NCBI GenBank assembly: GCA_014529385.2
Contig: CM043944.1
Span: forward strand, 68,013,895-68,077,894
Direction of reading: 5' to 3'
Length of the DNA stretch: 64,000 bases
Origin: Adiantum capillus-veneris
Taxonomy: Eukaryota; Streptophyta; Polypodiopsida; Polypodiales; Pteridaceae
Shown: in pieces, positions 42,945 to 53,799 of the stretch
Layout: every line of letters starts with the position of its first letter
How positions within the stretch are numbered: the first letter of the stretch is position 1
Notes under the pieces: model-generated
Database searches by the model: none
What the model was told of the DNA's origin: nothing
The model's input: only the letters and a program-made list of their open reading frames with translations
Made by a program: the position numbers and the translations under genes

Positions 42945-45900
42945 TCATCCTACACCCATAAGTTCTATACAATGTGTAAATCGCTCCGAGGCTAGGCTCT
43001 TTGTGAGAGCATTTGCGGGGTTATCGTCAGTGTGAACCTTGACAAGCTCGATACGCTTGCCAGCCAATGCATCTTGTATGACATGGTATCTCACCTCTAT
43101 GCGTTTCGACTTTGAGTGAAACACTGGATTCTTTGCCAAAGCAATGGCACTCTGACTATCACAATGTAGTACTGGAACCTCGTGAATGCCCAAATATCCC
43201 ACTAGACGAGCCAACCATATGGATTCCTTGCTGGCGTTAGACGCAGCAACATATTCTACCTCAGTGGTAGATGAGGACGTGCAATCTTGGAGACATGATC
43301 TCCAAGAGATAGCTTCTCCAAAAAATATGAACACATAGCCAGATGTGGATCTTCTACGATCCACGCAACCCGCATAATCCGCATCCGTGTAACCTACAAT
43401 AGATGCATCACTGTTTCCGAAGCGTAAACACTTGCTAGCTATACCTTTCAAATATCTGAGGATTTTCTTTACTACTTCCCAATGCTTCTTGCCAGGGTTT
43501 TCCATGTACCTACTAACCACTCCCACTGCATGTGCAATGTCTGGTCTTGTGGCTACCATAGCGTGCGTACATCAAACTACCAACTTCTGAAGAATATGAT
43601 ACTTTTGCCATTTCCTCTTTCTCAGCTACTGTCTTGGGAGAGTCTTCCTTGCTAAGTTTGGAGTATGCTTGCATTGGGGTACTCAATGACTTCCCCCCCT
43701 ACATACTAAAATGTTTCAAGACTTTGTGAATGTACTTTTCTTGAGATAATTCAAGAATTCCACATTGCCTGTCTCTCTTTATGTGCATACCAAAAAAGTG
43801 ATTGGCATCTCCCAAATCTTTCATGGAAAACTGAGTGCTTAGCATCTTTTTCAACTGATTGATTTCATCAATTGATTTGCCTGCGACGATAAGCATATCA
43901 TCTACATACAAGATCAAGATGATTAAAGAACCATCGTTCAATCTTTTTGTGTATAAGCAGTGATCCTCTTGACTTCTTATGTAACCCTGAGACTGCATGA
44001 ATTTGTCGAATTTTTGATACCATTGCCTTGAACATTGCTTGAGGCCATAGAGTGCCTTTTTAAGTCTACAAACCAATTCTATCCTCGTTGGTTTTTGGGT
44101 TTCACATACGAATCCCTCTGGTTGTGTCATGTAGACATCTTCATCTAGATCCCCGTGAAGACATGCTGTATTCACATCCATTTGGACAAGTTCCATGTCC
44201 TAGATAGCAACCAAGCCAAGCACGGTGCGAAGTGTAGTCATCTTGACTACTGGAGAGAAAATATCATCAAAATCCACACCTTTTTGCTGCTTGAAACCCT
44301 TGGCAACTAGATGAGCCTTGTATCTAGGCTCGGGATCTTCCGTTGTATACTTCTTCTTGTATACCCACTTGCAAGGTAAAGCATTTTTTCCTTTTGGGAA
44401 TTCAACCAAATCCCATGTCTCATTAGCCACAATCGAATTGTATTTTGATTGCATAGCCTGCTCCCACTTAACGCTATCCTTGATTTGCATAGCTTCTTTG
44501 TAGCAGGTTGGCTCTTCACTGCCAGTGACCAAAATGTGGTGTATACCCGGTTCAAATCGCTCGGGTGCACAGGATACTCTCTCAGAGTGTCTCAGTGCCT
44601 GACTACTAGACTCTGCTCTCTCCGGAGCAATAGTAGTATCTTGCACTTGAGGAGTAGGTGCAACACTACTGAACTGAGTTGGTTCGGAGGCTACATCCTC
44701 AAAACAAACACATCTGTACTCAACATCTTTGATGGGCTTCTTGTGCATTTTTGATTCATTGAAAATCATATGTGAGCTACGAATGACTTTGTTTGATTCT
44801 GGGTGCCAGAGACGATATCCCATCTCTCCGTTTGCACCATAGCCAATAAAGATGCATTTGTGTGATCTGGGATCTAACTTCCGACGAAGTTCTTTGGGCA
44901 CATGTGCATATGTCTCGCATCCAAATACACGTAGATGCTCATAGCTTAGCCTTTTGCCAATCCATAATTCCTCTGGAATTTTGAAATTCAAAGCAGAACT
45001 AGAAGACCTGTTGATGATGTGCACTGCTGTCAGAACAGATTCCCCCCAAAATTCGGGAGTAAGCTTCACCATAGACATCATAGAGACAACTCGCTCTTGA
45101 ATCGTACGATTCATTCTTTCAATTATCCCATTTTGTGCAGGTGTGTATGGAGTAGTAAACTGCCGCTGAATGCCTCTTCTATTGCAAAAATCCTTGAACT
45201 CTGTGGAGATGTATTCTCCATCATTGTCCGTGCGAACAGCTTTGAGCTTTGTTCCTGATTGGTTCTCAACCATGGCGAGGAAATTTTGGAATGTCGAAAA
45301 GACTTCTTCCTTACGCTTAAGGAGATACACCCACACCTTTCTGGTAGAATCATCTATGAATGTGAGAAAGTAGGTTGCCCCCCCTAGAGTTTTATGTGAC
45401 ATTGGACGACACAAATCACTGTGCACCAAGTCTAGAGGTTCGCCTAGTTTCTTATTCAATGGCGAAGATGTCAATCTAGTCTGTTTGCCATACAGACAAT
45501 GCTCACACAATGGAAAGTCCGTGTAATCTAACACAGGTAAGTAGCCAAAACGCTGAAGTGTTTTCATTCCCTTTTCGCTAATATGCCCTATCCGGCTATG
45601 CCACAACTCAAGAGACGGCAGCTCGGCAACATAGATAGAGTGTTCGTCGACACTGGAAACAAACAAAGAGTACACGGATCCGTTTTTATTGCCTTTCATC
45701 ATGATAAGGTTGTTCTTGCGGATCATCCAAGAACGATTACCAAAAACTGTTGTGTAGCCAAGATCATTCAATTACCCTATAGAAAGCAAGCTTTTCGTAA
45801 GCTTGGGCACATGTCTGACATTTTGCAGCACAAAAGTAGTGCCATTATGCATTTGAAGTTTCACATCACCAATGCCAATAATATCAAGCTCATAGGAATC

Positions 45901-47040
45901 ACCAAGCTTGACTATTCCATGCATGGATGCATAAGAGGAAAACCACTCTCTATGCAGTGTGACATGAAAACTAGCACCAGAATCAAGGATCCAATTCTGT
46001 GCATAACATTCATCATGTGAAACCAAAGCATCTGGAGTGGGATCTAAAGTGAAAATGAGAACATCTGAGGCATCTGCTGTCACCTCGGCATGAATCTCTA
46101 TGGGCATAATGTGCATCACTGGAGGAGGAGCATCCTCTACTGCAGTGGTAGGCATGGGAGACTCAACAATATTGAGCTCCTCATTCTTGACTGTACTTTT
46201 GCCTTTGCCAGAATTATCCTTTTGCACGTTTTTCTGATCTCTTAAGAAACTGCGACAATCCTTTTTGTAATGACCCTTCTTGTGGAAATAGTAACACTCG
46301 ACATTTTTGGCATTGCGGTCTCTACTTTTGTTCGTGTGTCTGCTAGGACTACGAGGATTTCGCTCTCTACTTTTGCTTTTGTATTTGTTCCTGTCACGGC
46401 CTCTTGTCTCTGTTGAACTGCCAGCCATATATGCATCTCCATGAGTAGCATTATCGAGAGATTTACGACGAATCTCTTCAGTGAGCAACGCATCTATGAG
46501 ACAGCATTGAACTCTAACTTGCCATTTGGAGCTGAATTGCTAATGGCTGTGCAAAAGATATCCCATGAACTGGGTAGAGAGCATAACAAGAAGATAGATT
46601 TGAGTTCATCATCAAACTCCTTAAAGCCTTGAGATGTTAGCTGACTGAACAAGGAGTTGAACGCATTTAAATGACTGGAAACTGTGCTACCTTCTTTCAT
46701 GTTGAGCTTCATAAGCTTTTTCATGAGAAACACTTTGCTGGATGCACTTTTGCTCTCCCATGTTGAACATAATCTATCCCAAAGTTCCTTGGTTGTTTTC
46801 TTCCCTATGATAGTGAAGAAGACTGACTCGGCTAGATGTAGACGTATCGTAGCCATGCCTTTTGCATCCAAATGCTCCCATTGAGCTTGTGTCTAATCAT
46901 CATCCTCTGTGCGCTCTTTCAAAGGTTCTGAGAGGCCTTTGTTTATCAAAACATCTTTTATGCGCTCTTTCCACATGGTGAAGTTGCTGCCATCGAACTT
47001 CCGAATGAAATACTCCTCCTTTTCTGAAGAAGAAGCCATC
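42945..47040 (-). pseudogene. copia element 4 gag-pol, nearly intact with a few stops
   Basis: It starts at ATG 47040 (MASSSEKEEYFIRKFDGSNF, the full copia gag start). UBN2 gag follows, then a knuckle CYYFHKKGHYKKDC in which the second Cys is Phe. Protease has DSGASFH. Integrase has [24 protein letters not shown] and [12 protein letters not shown] has QMDVNTACLHGDL, LYGLKQCSRQW and LYVDDML. RNase H has DADYAG, TEVEYVA, DSQSAIAL and HSKSKRIEVRYH, ending at 42945. The main lesions are TAG codons near 46894, 44198 and 43700 where CAG (Gln) fits, a TAA near 45772 and frameshifts near 46490 and 43600. The active-site motifs of RT, integrase, protease and RNase H all remain. Confidence 0.9.
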
Positions 47041-49881
47041 GCTTATAAGAGGATTTGAGAGGTGCCAAAGTATGGCGAGAAGCTGTAGAAATTTGGGCAG
47101 AGTAACCTTTGTAGCGGGAGTAAAATCTCAACCGAAATAGACTCAAAAGTGCCAACAATGGAAGTCACGACTCGTAGCAAGTAAATCCGGTATAGTCTCC
47201 TTTGTATGAGGAGTCAAAACTCAACTCAAAATGCATATAAATGTGCCAACTGCACTAACTGGGCATCTGTTGCACAAAACAACTGCTATGTGAGTGCCAA
47301 CTCAGCGTCAAAAGCATAAATAACCGTCCAGATACATATCCTATGGCAAGGGTACCGAAAAGGGGAACTCCAGCTACCTATATCACCGAAAGTGTCTCAA
47401 CATTCGAGCACACCCCAGATCAAAGAAAACCTCACGCTATCGACCCTCCAAAGGATAATGCAAACACAAATGGACTAGCCATAGTCTCAGAAAGGGCTCT
47501 TCCGGTCCAAGTCTCAGAAACAGCCGGGAAAAACTGCCAAAATAGCCAAAAAATGGCTCGGGCAGTGTCCGCAACTCAACGTACATGAGTAAAATCGCGC
47601 TCAAACATGCGCCAAGAACTGCTGCATGTAGTGAAAGTGATCCCTGCGGGGATATCTGCTCTCAAAAGAGCTTAGTAGCACTATGTGCACTCATAACAAA
47701 ATGCATGTGTCCACAGAGAATCTGCTGTCGAAATGACTGCCAAATTGCCTGTATAGGCGCTGTGTCTGGTAACTTGAATAATCTGTGAGTGAATGGACTG
47801 AAAAACCCCCCTGTAACCTGTAACCTGCGTGTCGGTGTCGCTATGTGCCGATTTCTACCGCCGGGCAGAAATATGCTAGTCGAATAGCCGCCAAAGGTGT
47901 TGTATCCGTAAACTGTGTCGTACTGCGCGATCGGTGCGCTTGGTGCCGATGTCGGGTGTCACTCCTCTATGATAGAGGTACCTCACCCGCGCATGTCGCA
48001 AGCACCGTCGTCGATCGCCGGAACGTGCTCGTCTTGGGAAAACGCCCGGTGTCTGGGTCGGATGTCGGAGATCCACCGTAATGAGCAGTGTCGAGCCGGT
48101 GCGCATGAGCAGTGTCGATGTTGATGTCGATGTCGATGTCGCCTTCCGCCGCCGGGCGGAAGTGGCTAGCCGAGTAGCCGTAAAACGCCAATGCTCGAGC
48201 GGGCAATATCGAGTCGGATTGGTATCGATCACAGATCTTGCTCAGTCTGTGAAGATTGCTCTCAACTTGTCGGACTCGGTTGCTTGTGCTCGCTCGCAAG
48301 CACGGTGTCAAGCTCTCTCTCTCACTTTCTCTCTCTCTCTCTCTTGATTCTTCCGAGCCTCGTAGTTCTGCTGAATCTTAGGTCCAAGCCGGGTCAAGGC
48401 TGTAGTCGGGAAATGATCGGGGTGTCGAGGGCCTTGGGCGGGAATAGCCCCTTGCACACAAACAAATGTGTGTGAGTTGTGAATAAAAAATTTATTTCAA
48501 ATTCACTGTCTCACTATCGAGCTTTGCCAAAACCAATTCCTCAGTCAAATCTGACGAGCTACAGGGGGTTATGGGTGTGAGCTACAGGGGGTTATGGGTG
48601 TGTGTGTGTGTGTGTGTGTGTGTTTGTACCACCACCATCACAAGCTCTCCGAGATCGGCTCATTGCCCGGTACTACGCGAATTCTCCCCTCTACTGGCTG
48701 CACTCTACCAGCGCTGCCTGAATGCACTGAGTGTGTGTGTGTATCCCGAGTCTGCTCACGGTTATGCTTGGCTCGATTCCACCTACTGCTGCCCGGTTCT
48801 GCCAACTGCTGAGATTGCCCGCTGCCTAATTGGCTCAATGTCAAGCTTGCCAATGCTTTGGCCTCTCGGTGCTGCCCTGCTCTATCTCCTTATGCCCCCG
48901 AAATGCTCAATGTTCTGTGATGCTCGAGCCTACAAGGCTCTCCTAACTTCAAGCCTGCTCGATTCTACAGCTCGATGCTATGTGTGTGTGTGTGTGGGAA
49001 GCACTTGGAGGCGTGGATCAGCCCGAGATTATCGCTCAAGCTGGCTTAATTAGCGCTGAAGTGTACTACCCACACTGTGTGTGTGTAGAGGTTGAATTTT
49101 GGTGGGGCTCCTCTCTGGAATTTTGAGAGGCGTCTGTGTGTGCTTGTGTGGATTGCCGAGCTTTCTTGCCTGTCTCTAGCGCAAATCAACAGCTCCCTCA
49201 GGCCGATTTCCCGGTTTTGCTACAGAGTAGTAATGTGTTCTTATTTGCTCCTATTGAAAATCAGCCTTGCTTCGGCCACTTCTGGCTTGTGCGCTCAGCA
49301 TTGCCCTCATTGCTCGATTCGTTGTTCGAATTCCCAGCCTATGAGCTCAACTCAATGCTGTTGCTTCCCCAATTTGCACCTCTAGCAATGCTCACACGAG
49401 CTTCGACTGCTTGCCAAGCTCTATGATGCTCGACCTACTGGCTCTCTGCACACGGTTTGTGTGTGTTGCCACCTGCCAAATTCCATGATTTGCTTGGCTT
49501 TCAAAGATTTTGGTTGCCCCTACACACACACAGTGTTGTCAGCACACACTAGCCGACTCAAGCCGTGGCGTGAAAGTCCTCCAGGCTCTACTCCTTGCAA
49601 GCATCAAAATCCAACCCAAGCTCCCAATTTCAGATCTGCTGCACACAGAGATTTCAAAAAACTTCCAAGATTCCCTCCGCCCCAGAGGGGCTACGTACGT
49701 CGGGTGGCCGGGAATAGTCGAGATCCCCTCCGAGTGCTCCGATCCGTGTCGGATCTGCTGCCACTGCCAAGCTCAAGCTAGAGCTCCGAGCTCCGCCATA
49801 GCCGGCGAGCTTTGTCGCTTCCGAGTCGATCGTCGGAGAGCGGTCGCGCATACGGTTCGCTGCCGTAGCTCTAATACCAAT
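47041..49881 (-). other. long leader of copia element 4
   Basis: 2.84 kb lies between primer-binding site and gag, where copia elements usually have well under 200 bp. It includes GC-rich hairpins (CCGCCGGGC(A/G)G cores at about 47855-47870 and 48145-48165) followed by GCTAG(T/C)CGA(A/G)TAGCCG, about 293 bp apart. It also has a GATGTC run (48118-48140), a (GT)n run (48597-48622) and a 24-bp direct duplication at about 48556-48600. Open frames here are low-complexity and I do not support any as genes. Confidence 0.6.
49868..49881 (-). promoter_or_regulatory. copia element 4 primer-binding site
   Basis: Reverse-strand ATTGGTATTAGAGC follows the 5' LTR and differs by one base from the initiator-Met type TGGTATCAGAGC. 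Confidence 0.8.
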
Positions 49882-50093
49882 TGATGAGTGCGTGTGTGCG
49901 TTTACGGAGTGTGTATACAAAAGAAGGGAAGAAGAGAAATGGGGAAGGGGGCAGATGCACAGGCAGCCACTGTGTGGGTTAGTGGAGAAAAAAGAGAAGA
50001 GTCAACTCTGCCTCTTTTTCTCCCTATATTGATTAAGTGAGAATCAAGTGTACAAGAGTGGTTTCCCACGGCCACCTGGCCTACACCCCATTA
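49882..50093 (-). repeat. copia element 4 5' LTR
   Basis: Near-identical to 42650-42861. The terminal bases at its right edge have changed (CCCCATTA against CCCCAACA). Confidence 0.9.
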
Positions 50094-50098
50094 GACCT

Positions 50099-50152
50099 CA
50101 CAAGCCTCGACCGCATACAAAACCACATTCAATCTGCAACGACAATCAATCT

Positions 50153-50190
<38 letters not shown>

Positions 50191-51784
50191 ACACACACCA
50201 AAGACCCGGAGCCACCGCTACCACGGGCATAAGGCAAAGGACGAGACGCAGATGAGAAGACTGATGACAACTCCAACACGAATACTAAACCAACCAGACC
50301 ATAAAATCACTTATGCATAACACAAGAACAAGATTCCGGGTACAATGATGGTGATGCCTTGGATCGGCTTCTAGCGTGCTTCGATTCCGATGAAAGACAC
50401 CCTCAAGTATTCCCTTTGCCCCACAACTTGACGGACCTCGAGAGCCCCTCGAACTTGCTTTGCTTCCCTTCCTTTGCACGTGACGACCAGCATCCTTAAT
50501 GACCACAAACTTGCCCTTCGCTCATGCTTTCTCCATATAAGAAAGCGACCTGCAACTTGAGCCCTGAACTTGGCAGCCTCTCCCAATCTTTCTTGTTCCA
50601 ATATTGACGGTCTTCTACTTGCAACACCGAGCAGCTTTGATGCTTGCCTGTACTAACGCCCTCCCATGCAGCTTTCCCAAACCATGGCCACTTGCAGCTT
50701 TCTCTGTAGCTCGCGGCACTTCTCTCTCTTCACATGATGTCCCTCCAACTGCGCTCCCTTGTTGCCTTTGTATGGCGACTCTCGTCGACTACTGTCCAGC
50801 TTTCCTCCTTCCTGCAACTCATGCCCCTCTTGCTTCAACCTGGCGGCCCTTTGTGGCCCTCCTCCCAACTGCAGCACCTGCTCACCAAGTGGTGCAGCCC
50901 ATGGTCGCCCTCAGCCTCTTCTCTGCTCACCTCCAACCAGGCGGTCCCCCTTTCTTCATGACCTGCAGCCCGCCCTCTTCAACTGCACGCGGCTTTCCAT
51001 CTTCCCCTTACTGTAGCGCTGCCCTATAGCAGTCCTCTTTTCTCAACCTCCTTAGCCCGGCTTTCCTTGCAGTCCCTTGGCCGCCTTCATGCAGCACCAC
51101 CTCCTCTCTAGGCGGCCCTCTGGCTACTGCTCATGCAACTGCAACGTGGCCTTGCTCCATGGAAACTCTCCTTCCCCTTATGGCAGCCCACCAACATCTT
51201 CCACAGATGGCGCCACCTTCCCGGCTTCTGCTCGTCATCCTCTTGACTTAGCTGCAGGTCGACCTTAGCCTCCAAAAACAAAAAGTTATTTCCTTTTTTT
51301 AGCACAACCCGAACTTAGCTGCGTTTCCCGCACCCTTCAATGGCCGGCACCACCCATATCCTAGAGTAAAAGCATGCCTTCAACCTCCCTCCGACACTTA
51401 GAGAACCACCTTTTTCTTCCGCTCTTGGCCCTCCTTCTTTCTCAGACAATGGCGATCCGCGGGCCTCCCGTCCCCTTCGCTCCAATGCAACGTGCTCGTC
51501 ATAGCAATAAACAAATGCCTGTGTTGAGCGTGCTTTTCGAGTATCCTTATCACGGCAACACTTCGCAATGACTTCCATCGAGCTTCAATACTTTAAAGCC
51601 TCCCAACCTGGCAAAGCTTCGGAACGGCCTTCGACCAACTTCGAGCCACATTTAGCAGACACATCATGATCAAGCTTGCCGCTATCGACATCTGGCACCG
51701 ACTCCAGCGCTTTGACCTGTACCTGCATGATTCCATAGCGAGACTATAGCCTTTATCCTGGACCGACATAACTTAGTTGTACCA
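50099..51784 (-). repeat. element E 5' LTR, part 2
   Basis: Near-identical to 39170-40903 over 1.6 kb. Where the other LTR has (CT)n, this one has (GT)n at 50156-50189. It ends TTGTACCA at 51784. Confidence 0.92.
50156..50189. repeat. (GT)n microsatellite in LTR
   Basis: A 34-bp GT run following CTCTCT, flanked on both sides by sequence matching that around the (CT)n at 39221-39307. Confidence 0.97.
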
Positions 51785-52287
51785 ACGACCTACACTCCAG
51801 CCTGCTACGGAGCTTACTCCACAGGAGTGGTGCAATGAGAGAGAGGAGTGTTGGGAGCTCATCAGTGGCCTGACACTTTGGTTCATCTGGCGGGCCCGCT
51901 GTTTCCGCATCTTTGAGGCTCGCCCTGTGCCACCAGCAGAGACGTTCGTGACTTTTGGCTAGAGCTCATCCATACTCTCAGAGGACAACTTGAGGGACTA
52001 CAGGGCAGCTCCGACCGCAAGCGGAAGCGCCACGAGGCTTTTCGTTGACTCTGGCGCCCTGGGCCTTTCTACACCATAGTCCAGTGGGTGGTCAGATGGC
52101 GCTACTGTCCACCTGTGTGTCTCTTCCCTCCTCCCATCTCTTGATTTAGCCTCATTGTATATATGCTGTTTTTTCATTGGGAGAGTCTCCCCATCATGCT
52201 TGTTGTAGCCCTCTCTTCCAGAGGTGGTTGTAGCCCTATGGACAGTTTTCATTAACTAATAGAAGGATCTTTTTCTCAGAAAAAAAA
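51785..52287 (+). pseudogene. LINE ORF2 C-terminus and 3' tail
   Basis: Resuming after element E, the frame continues RPTLQPATELTPQEWCNERE, a LTLWFIWRARCFRIF block and a stop near 51961. The tryptophan/arginine-rich segment is typical of the C-terminus of plant LINE ORF2. About 320 bp of 3' untranslated sequence ends CTTTTTCTCAG plus poly-A. Confidence 0.85.
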
Positions 52288-52570
52288 AACTATTACATTT
52301 GCAAAGCTTAACAATCAAGTGATTTTGCCTATGATGTGTACAGTTGTCATTGATTTACTTTTGTCAATTTTGTATCTCTATTCTGCAAACAATACTATGC
52401 ATGATGGAGTTAATGGTTATATTGTCTTATGGGTGACTACTTTGGGTCTATACCTTGCACTTTCTTTCAAAGGTGAATCTGGGTTTATTCTATTATTGAA
52501 ACATTCAATATGGTTGATGGGTGGCAGGGCATCCAATGCACTGCTACCCAAAAAAATTTACTCTCGAGCG

Positions 52571-52801
52571 TCGCTATAAGAGTCACTATATAGGGCTCTG
52601 CAACATCGCTATGAGCGTCGCTATAAGAAGCCTGCAACCTTCGCTATATAGCGATGCAGATAGCGACGTGTATAGCGACGCGTATAGTGACGCTTATAGT
52701 GACATTCCCGTAGCGACGCTATTAGCGACATGGGGGAGTATAAAAACCCAATGTATTTTCGTCGCTAAAAACGTGACAAGTGCACACAACCTCTTGTAGT
52801 G
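52571..52801 (+). repeat. CACTA 3' terminus with subterminal repeats
   Basis: At least ten copies of a TATAGCGACG-like motif in both orientations crowd 52571-52765. The element ends CTCTTGTAGTG at 52801, the inverted CACTACAAGAG terminus. Dense short subterminal repeats beside a CACTA end are the usual binding sites for an element-encoded protein. 52304-52570 is ordinary element interior with no supportable gene. Confidence 0.8.
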
Positions 52802-53390
52802 AAAGCTTTTTCCTCTTCGCAAGCATGTGCTCTCGCATGCCCTGTAGTTCCTCTACACCTGAATGCCCCTATAGGAGCTCAGAACACCCCACTAAGGGCT
52901 TGATCCCACAGTCCCATGTGTAGCTTTGCATCGACCAACAACCTTGCAGATTTCAAAGCTGCACAAGCTTTAGCATTCAAAGGGAGTTACATCAAGAAAA
53001 TCAAAAGGCAAAGGGAACAGTAATCGAGATGTATGTTTGTAACCCATCCACTAAGTTGTTATCACCTCAAGGCAAGCTCTGCACAAGAGGACCATAAACA
53101 AGGAGAAAAATGATTCTAGAGTCTACATTAAAGCCAAGCATGAAGAAGAGCATAAGAAAGGTGAAGATGATGAAGACCATCAATGTGAAGATAAGTGGAA
53201 TGAAGACATCAACATCCTTGTCTACTACAATGACATACTTTAAAGATTTTAGCCTCTCTACTTCAAGGGGAGGACTTCTTTTGTCATTCTTTGTCCTGTC
53301 AGGCTTTGTGGATATGAATTGACATCTTGTATGGAATCCATGTGCCATCCTTAGTGGATATAGAATCTTCAATGTACCGTCCTAGTCCAA
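52802..53390. other. flank of the CACTA element, no supported gene
   Basis: Moderate-complexity DNA right of the CACTA end. A lysine-rich short frame at 53110 has no recognisable motif. The last bases lead into a polypurine-like tract. Confidence 0.4.
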
Positions 53391-53670
53391 ACCCCAAGGG
53401 GAGTATTATAAGGTTATGGACTTTGTCCTAGAGTCACTAGAGTGTGGGTGAATGAAAGAAGAGATGTAATTATCACACATGTAAAGGTGTGAAGATGTAG
53501 AGCTACTTAAATCTCCTTTCATGAATAAACAAGCATTCCAAGTTTGCATTACATTTCTCTTGTCTACCGGGAGCATGTGATGGGTTAGCTAACTACTCAA
53601 GATTGTGTTTATGTGAGTACAAGTTAATCTAGCTTTAAACCTAATTCTCTTGAGTAACAATCTAGCCTGC
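53391..53670 (+). repeat. possible copia 3' LTR remnant
   Basis: A CCAAGGGGAG tract, like the usual copia polypurine tract, is followed by about 280 bp resembling a copia LTR: ATGGACTTTGTCCTAGAGTC, TAAATCTCCTTTCATGAATAA and TTTCTCTTGTCTACCGG. No RNase H precedes it and the right edge is unclear. Confidence 0.3.
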
Positions 53671-53799
53671 ACACGCTCACATGTGTACATAATGTTTTTC
53701 TGTCACCACCTTAGCTAGCACGATCCCATCCTATTAACAACTTCCACAAAAAATCTTCATTATTTTCAGTGGCTATTGTGGGTTCCAAATGTTGTTTGC

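Larger units (their letters stand above)
42650..50093 (-). mobile_element. copia element 4, complete, in an LTR of element E
   Basis: LTRs of 212 bp lie at 42650-42861 and 49882-50093. Target duplication GACCT lies at 42645-42649 and 50094-50098. The empty site is preserved in the other LTR of E (39165-39169). Polypurine tract (AAGTGGGAGGT, reverse strand) and primer-binding site are present. Gag-pol occupies 42945-47040. An unusual 2.84-kb leader lies between primer-binding site and gag. It is the youngest layer of the nest. Confidence 0.93.
38945..51784 (-). mobile_element. element E: gag-only LTR retrotransposon (TR-GAG-like)
   Basis: LTRs are 38945-40903 and 42423-42649 plus 50099-51784 (about 1.91-1.96 kb). 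The interior is only 1.52 kb (40904-42422), with one gag-like reading region and no protease, RT, RNase H or integrase. Target duplication ACGA lies at 38941-38944 and 51785-51788. Removing E restores the LINE frame (MQGER then PTLQ). LTR ends are TGG..CCA on the reverse strand. The layout is that of non-autonomous TR-GAG elements described in plants, though these LTRs are long relative to the interior. Confidence 0.9.
33267..52287 (+). mobile_element. L1-type LINE, 5'-truncated, split by element E
   Basis: A 16-bp target duplication (AACTATTACATTTGCA) lies at 33251-33266 and 52288-52303. The right copy follows a short poly-A (52280-52287). Between them are ORF1 (33267-34510), ORF2 (about 34900-38940 continuing at 51785) and a 3' tail. 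Without the 12.8-kb insert it is about 6.2 kb. It begins inside ORF1, so integration was 5'-truncated, as is usual for LINEs. The duplicated word plus poly-A tail, 19 kb apart, shows target-primed reverse transcription. Confidence 0.9.
21930..52801 (+). mobile_element. CACTA (En/Spm) transposon opened by nested insertions
   Basis: Three pieces lie in order: a TNP2/DUF4216-like gene (21930-23040), a Ptta/En/Spm Transposase_24-like gene (23700-about 25000), and a CACTA terminus (52571-52801) ending CTCTTGTAGTG, the complement of the canonical CACTACAAGAG. A gypsy element and a LINE with its own insertions account for nearly everything between 25075 and 52287. The 5' terminus is not seen, so the left limit is the first recognisable coding. 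If the nested elements are removed, only about 3.7 kb of CACTA sequence remains. That the three pieces belong to one element is inferred from order and strand. Confidence 0.65.

Noticed and set aside
48571-49053. 160-codon forward frame in the copia leader
   Set aside because: It starts in a GT microsatellite, has low-complexity Cys/Val and Leu content, and runs antisense to the element. No motif.
52319-52579. Hydrophobic 86-codon frame as a small membrane protein
   Set aside because: It lies in the AT-rich end of the CACTA element, runs into the subterminal repeats, and has no sign of conservation.
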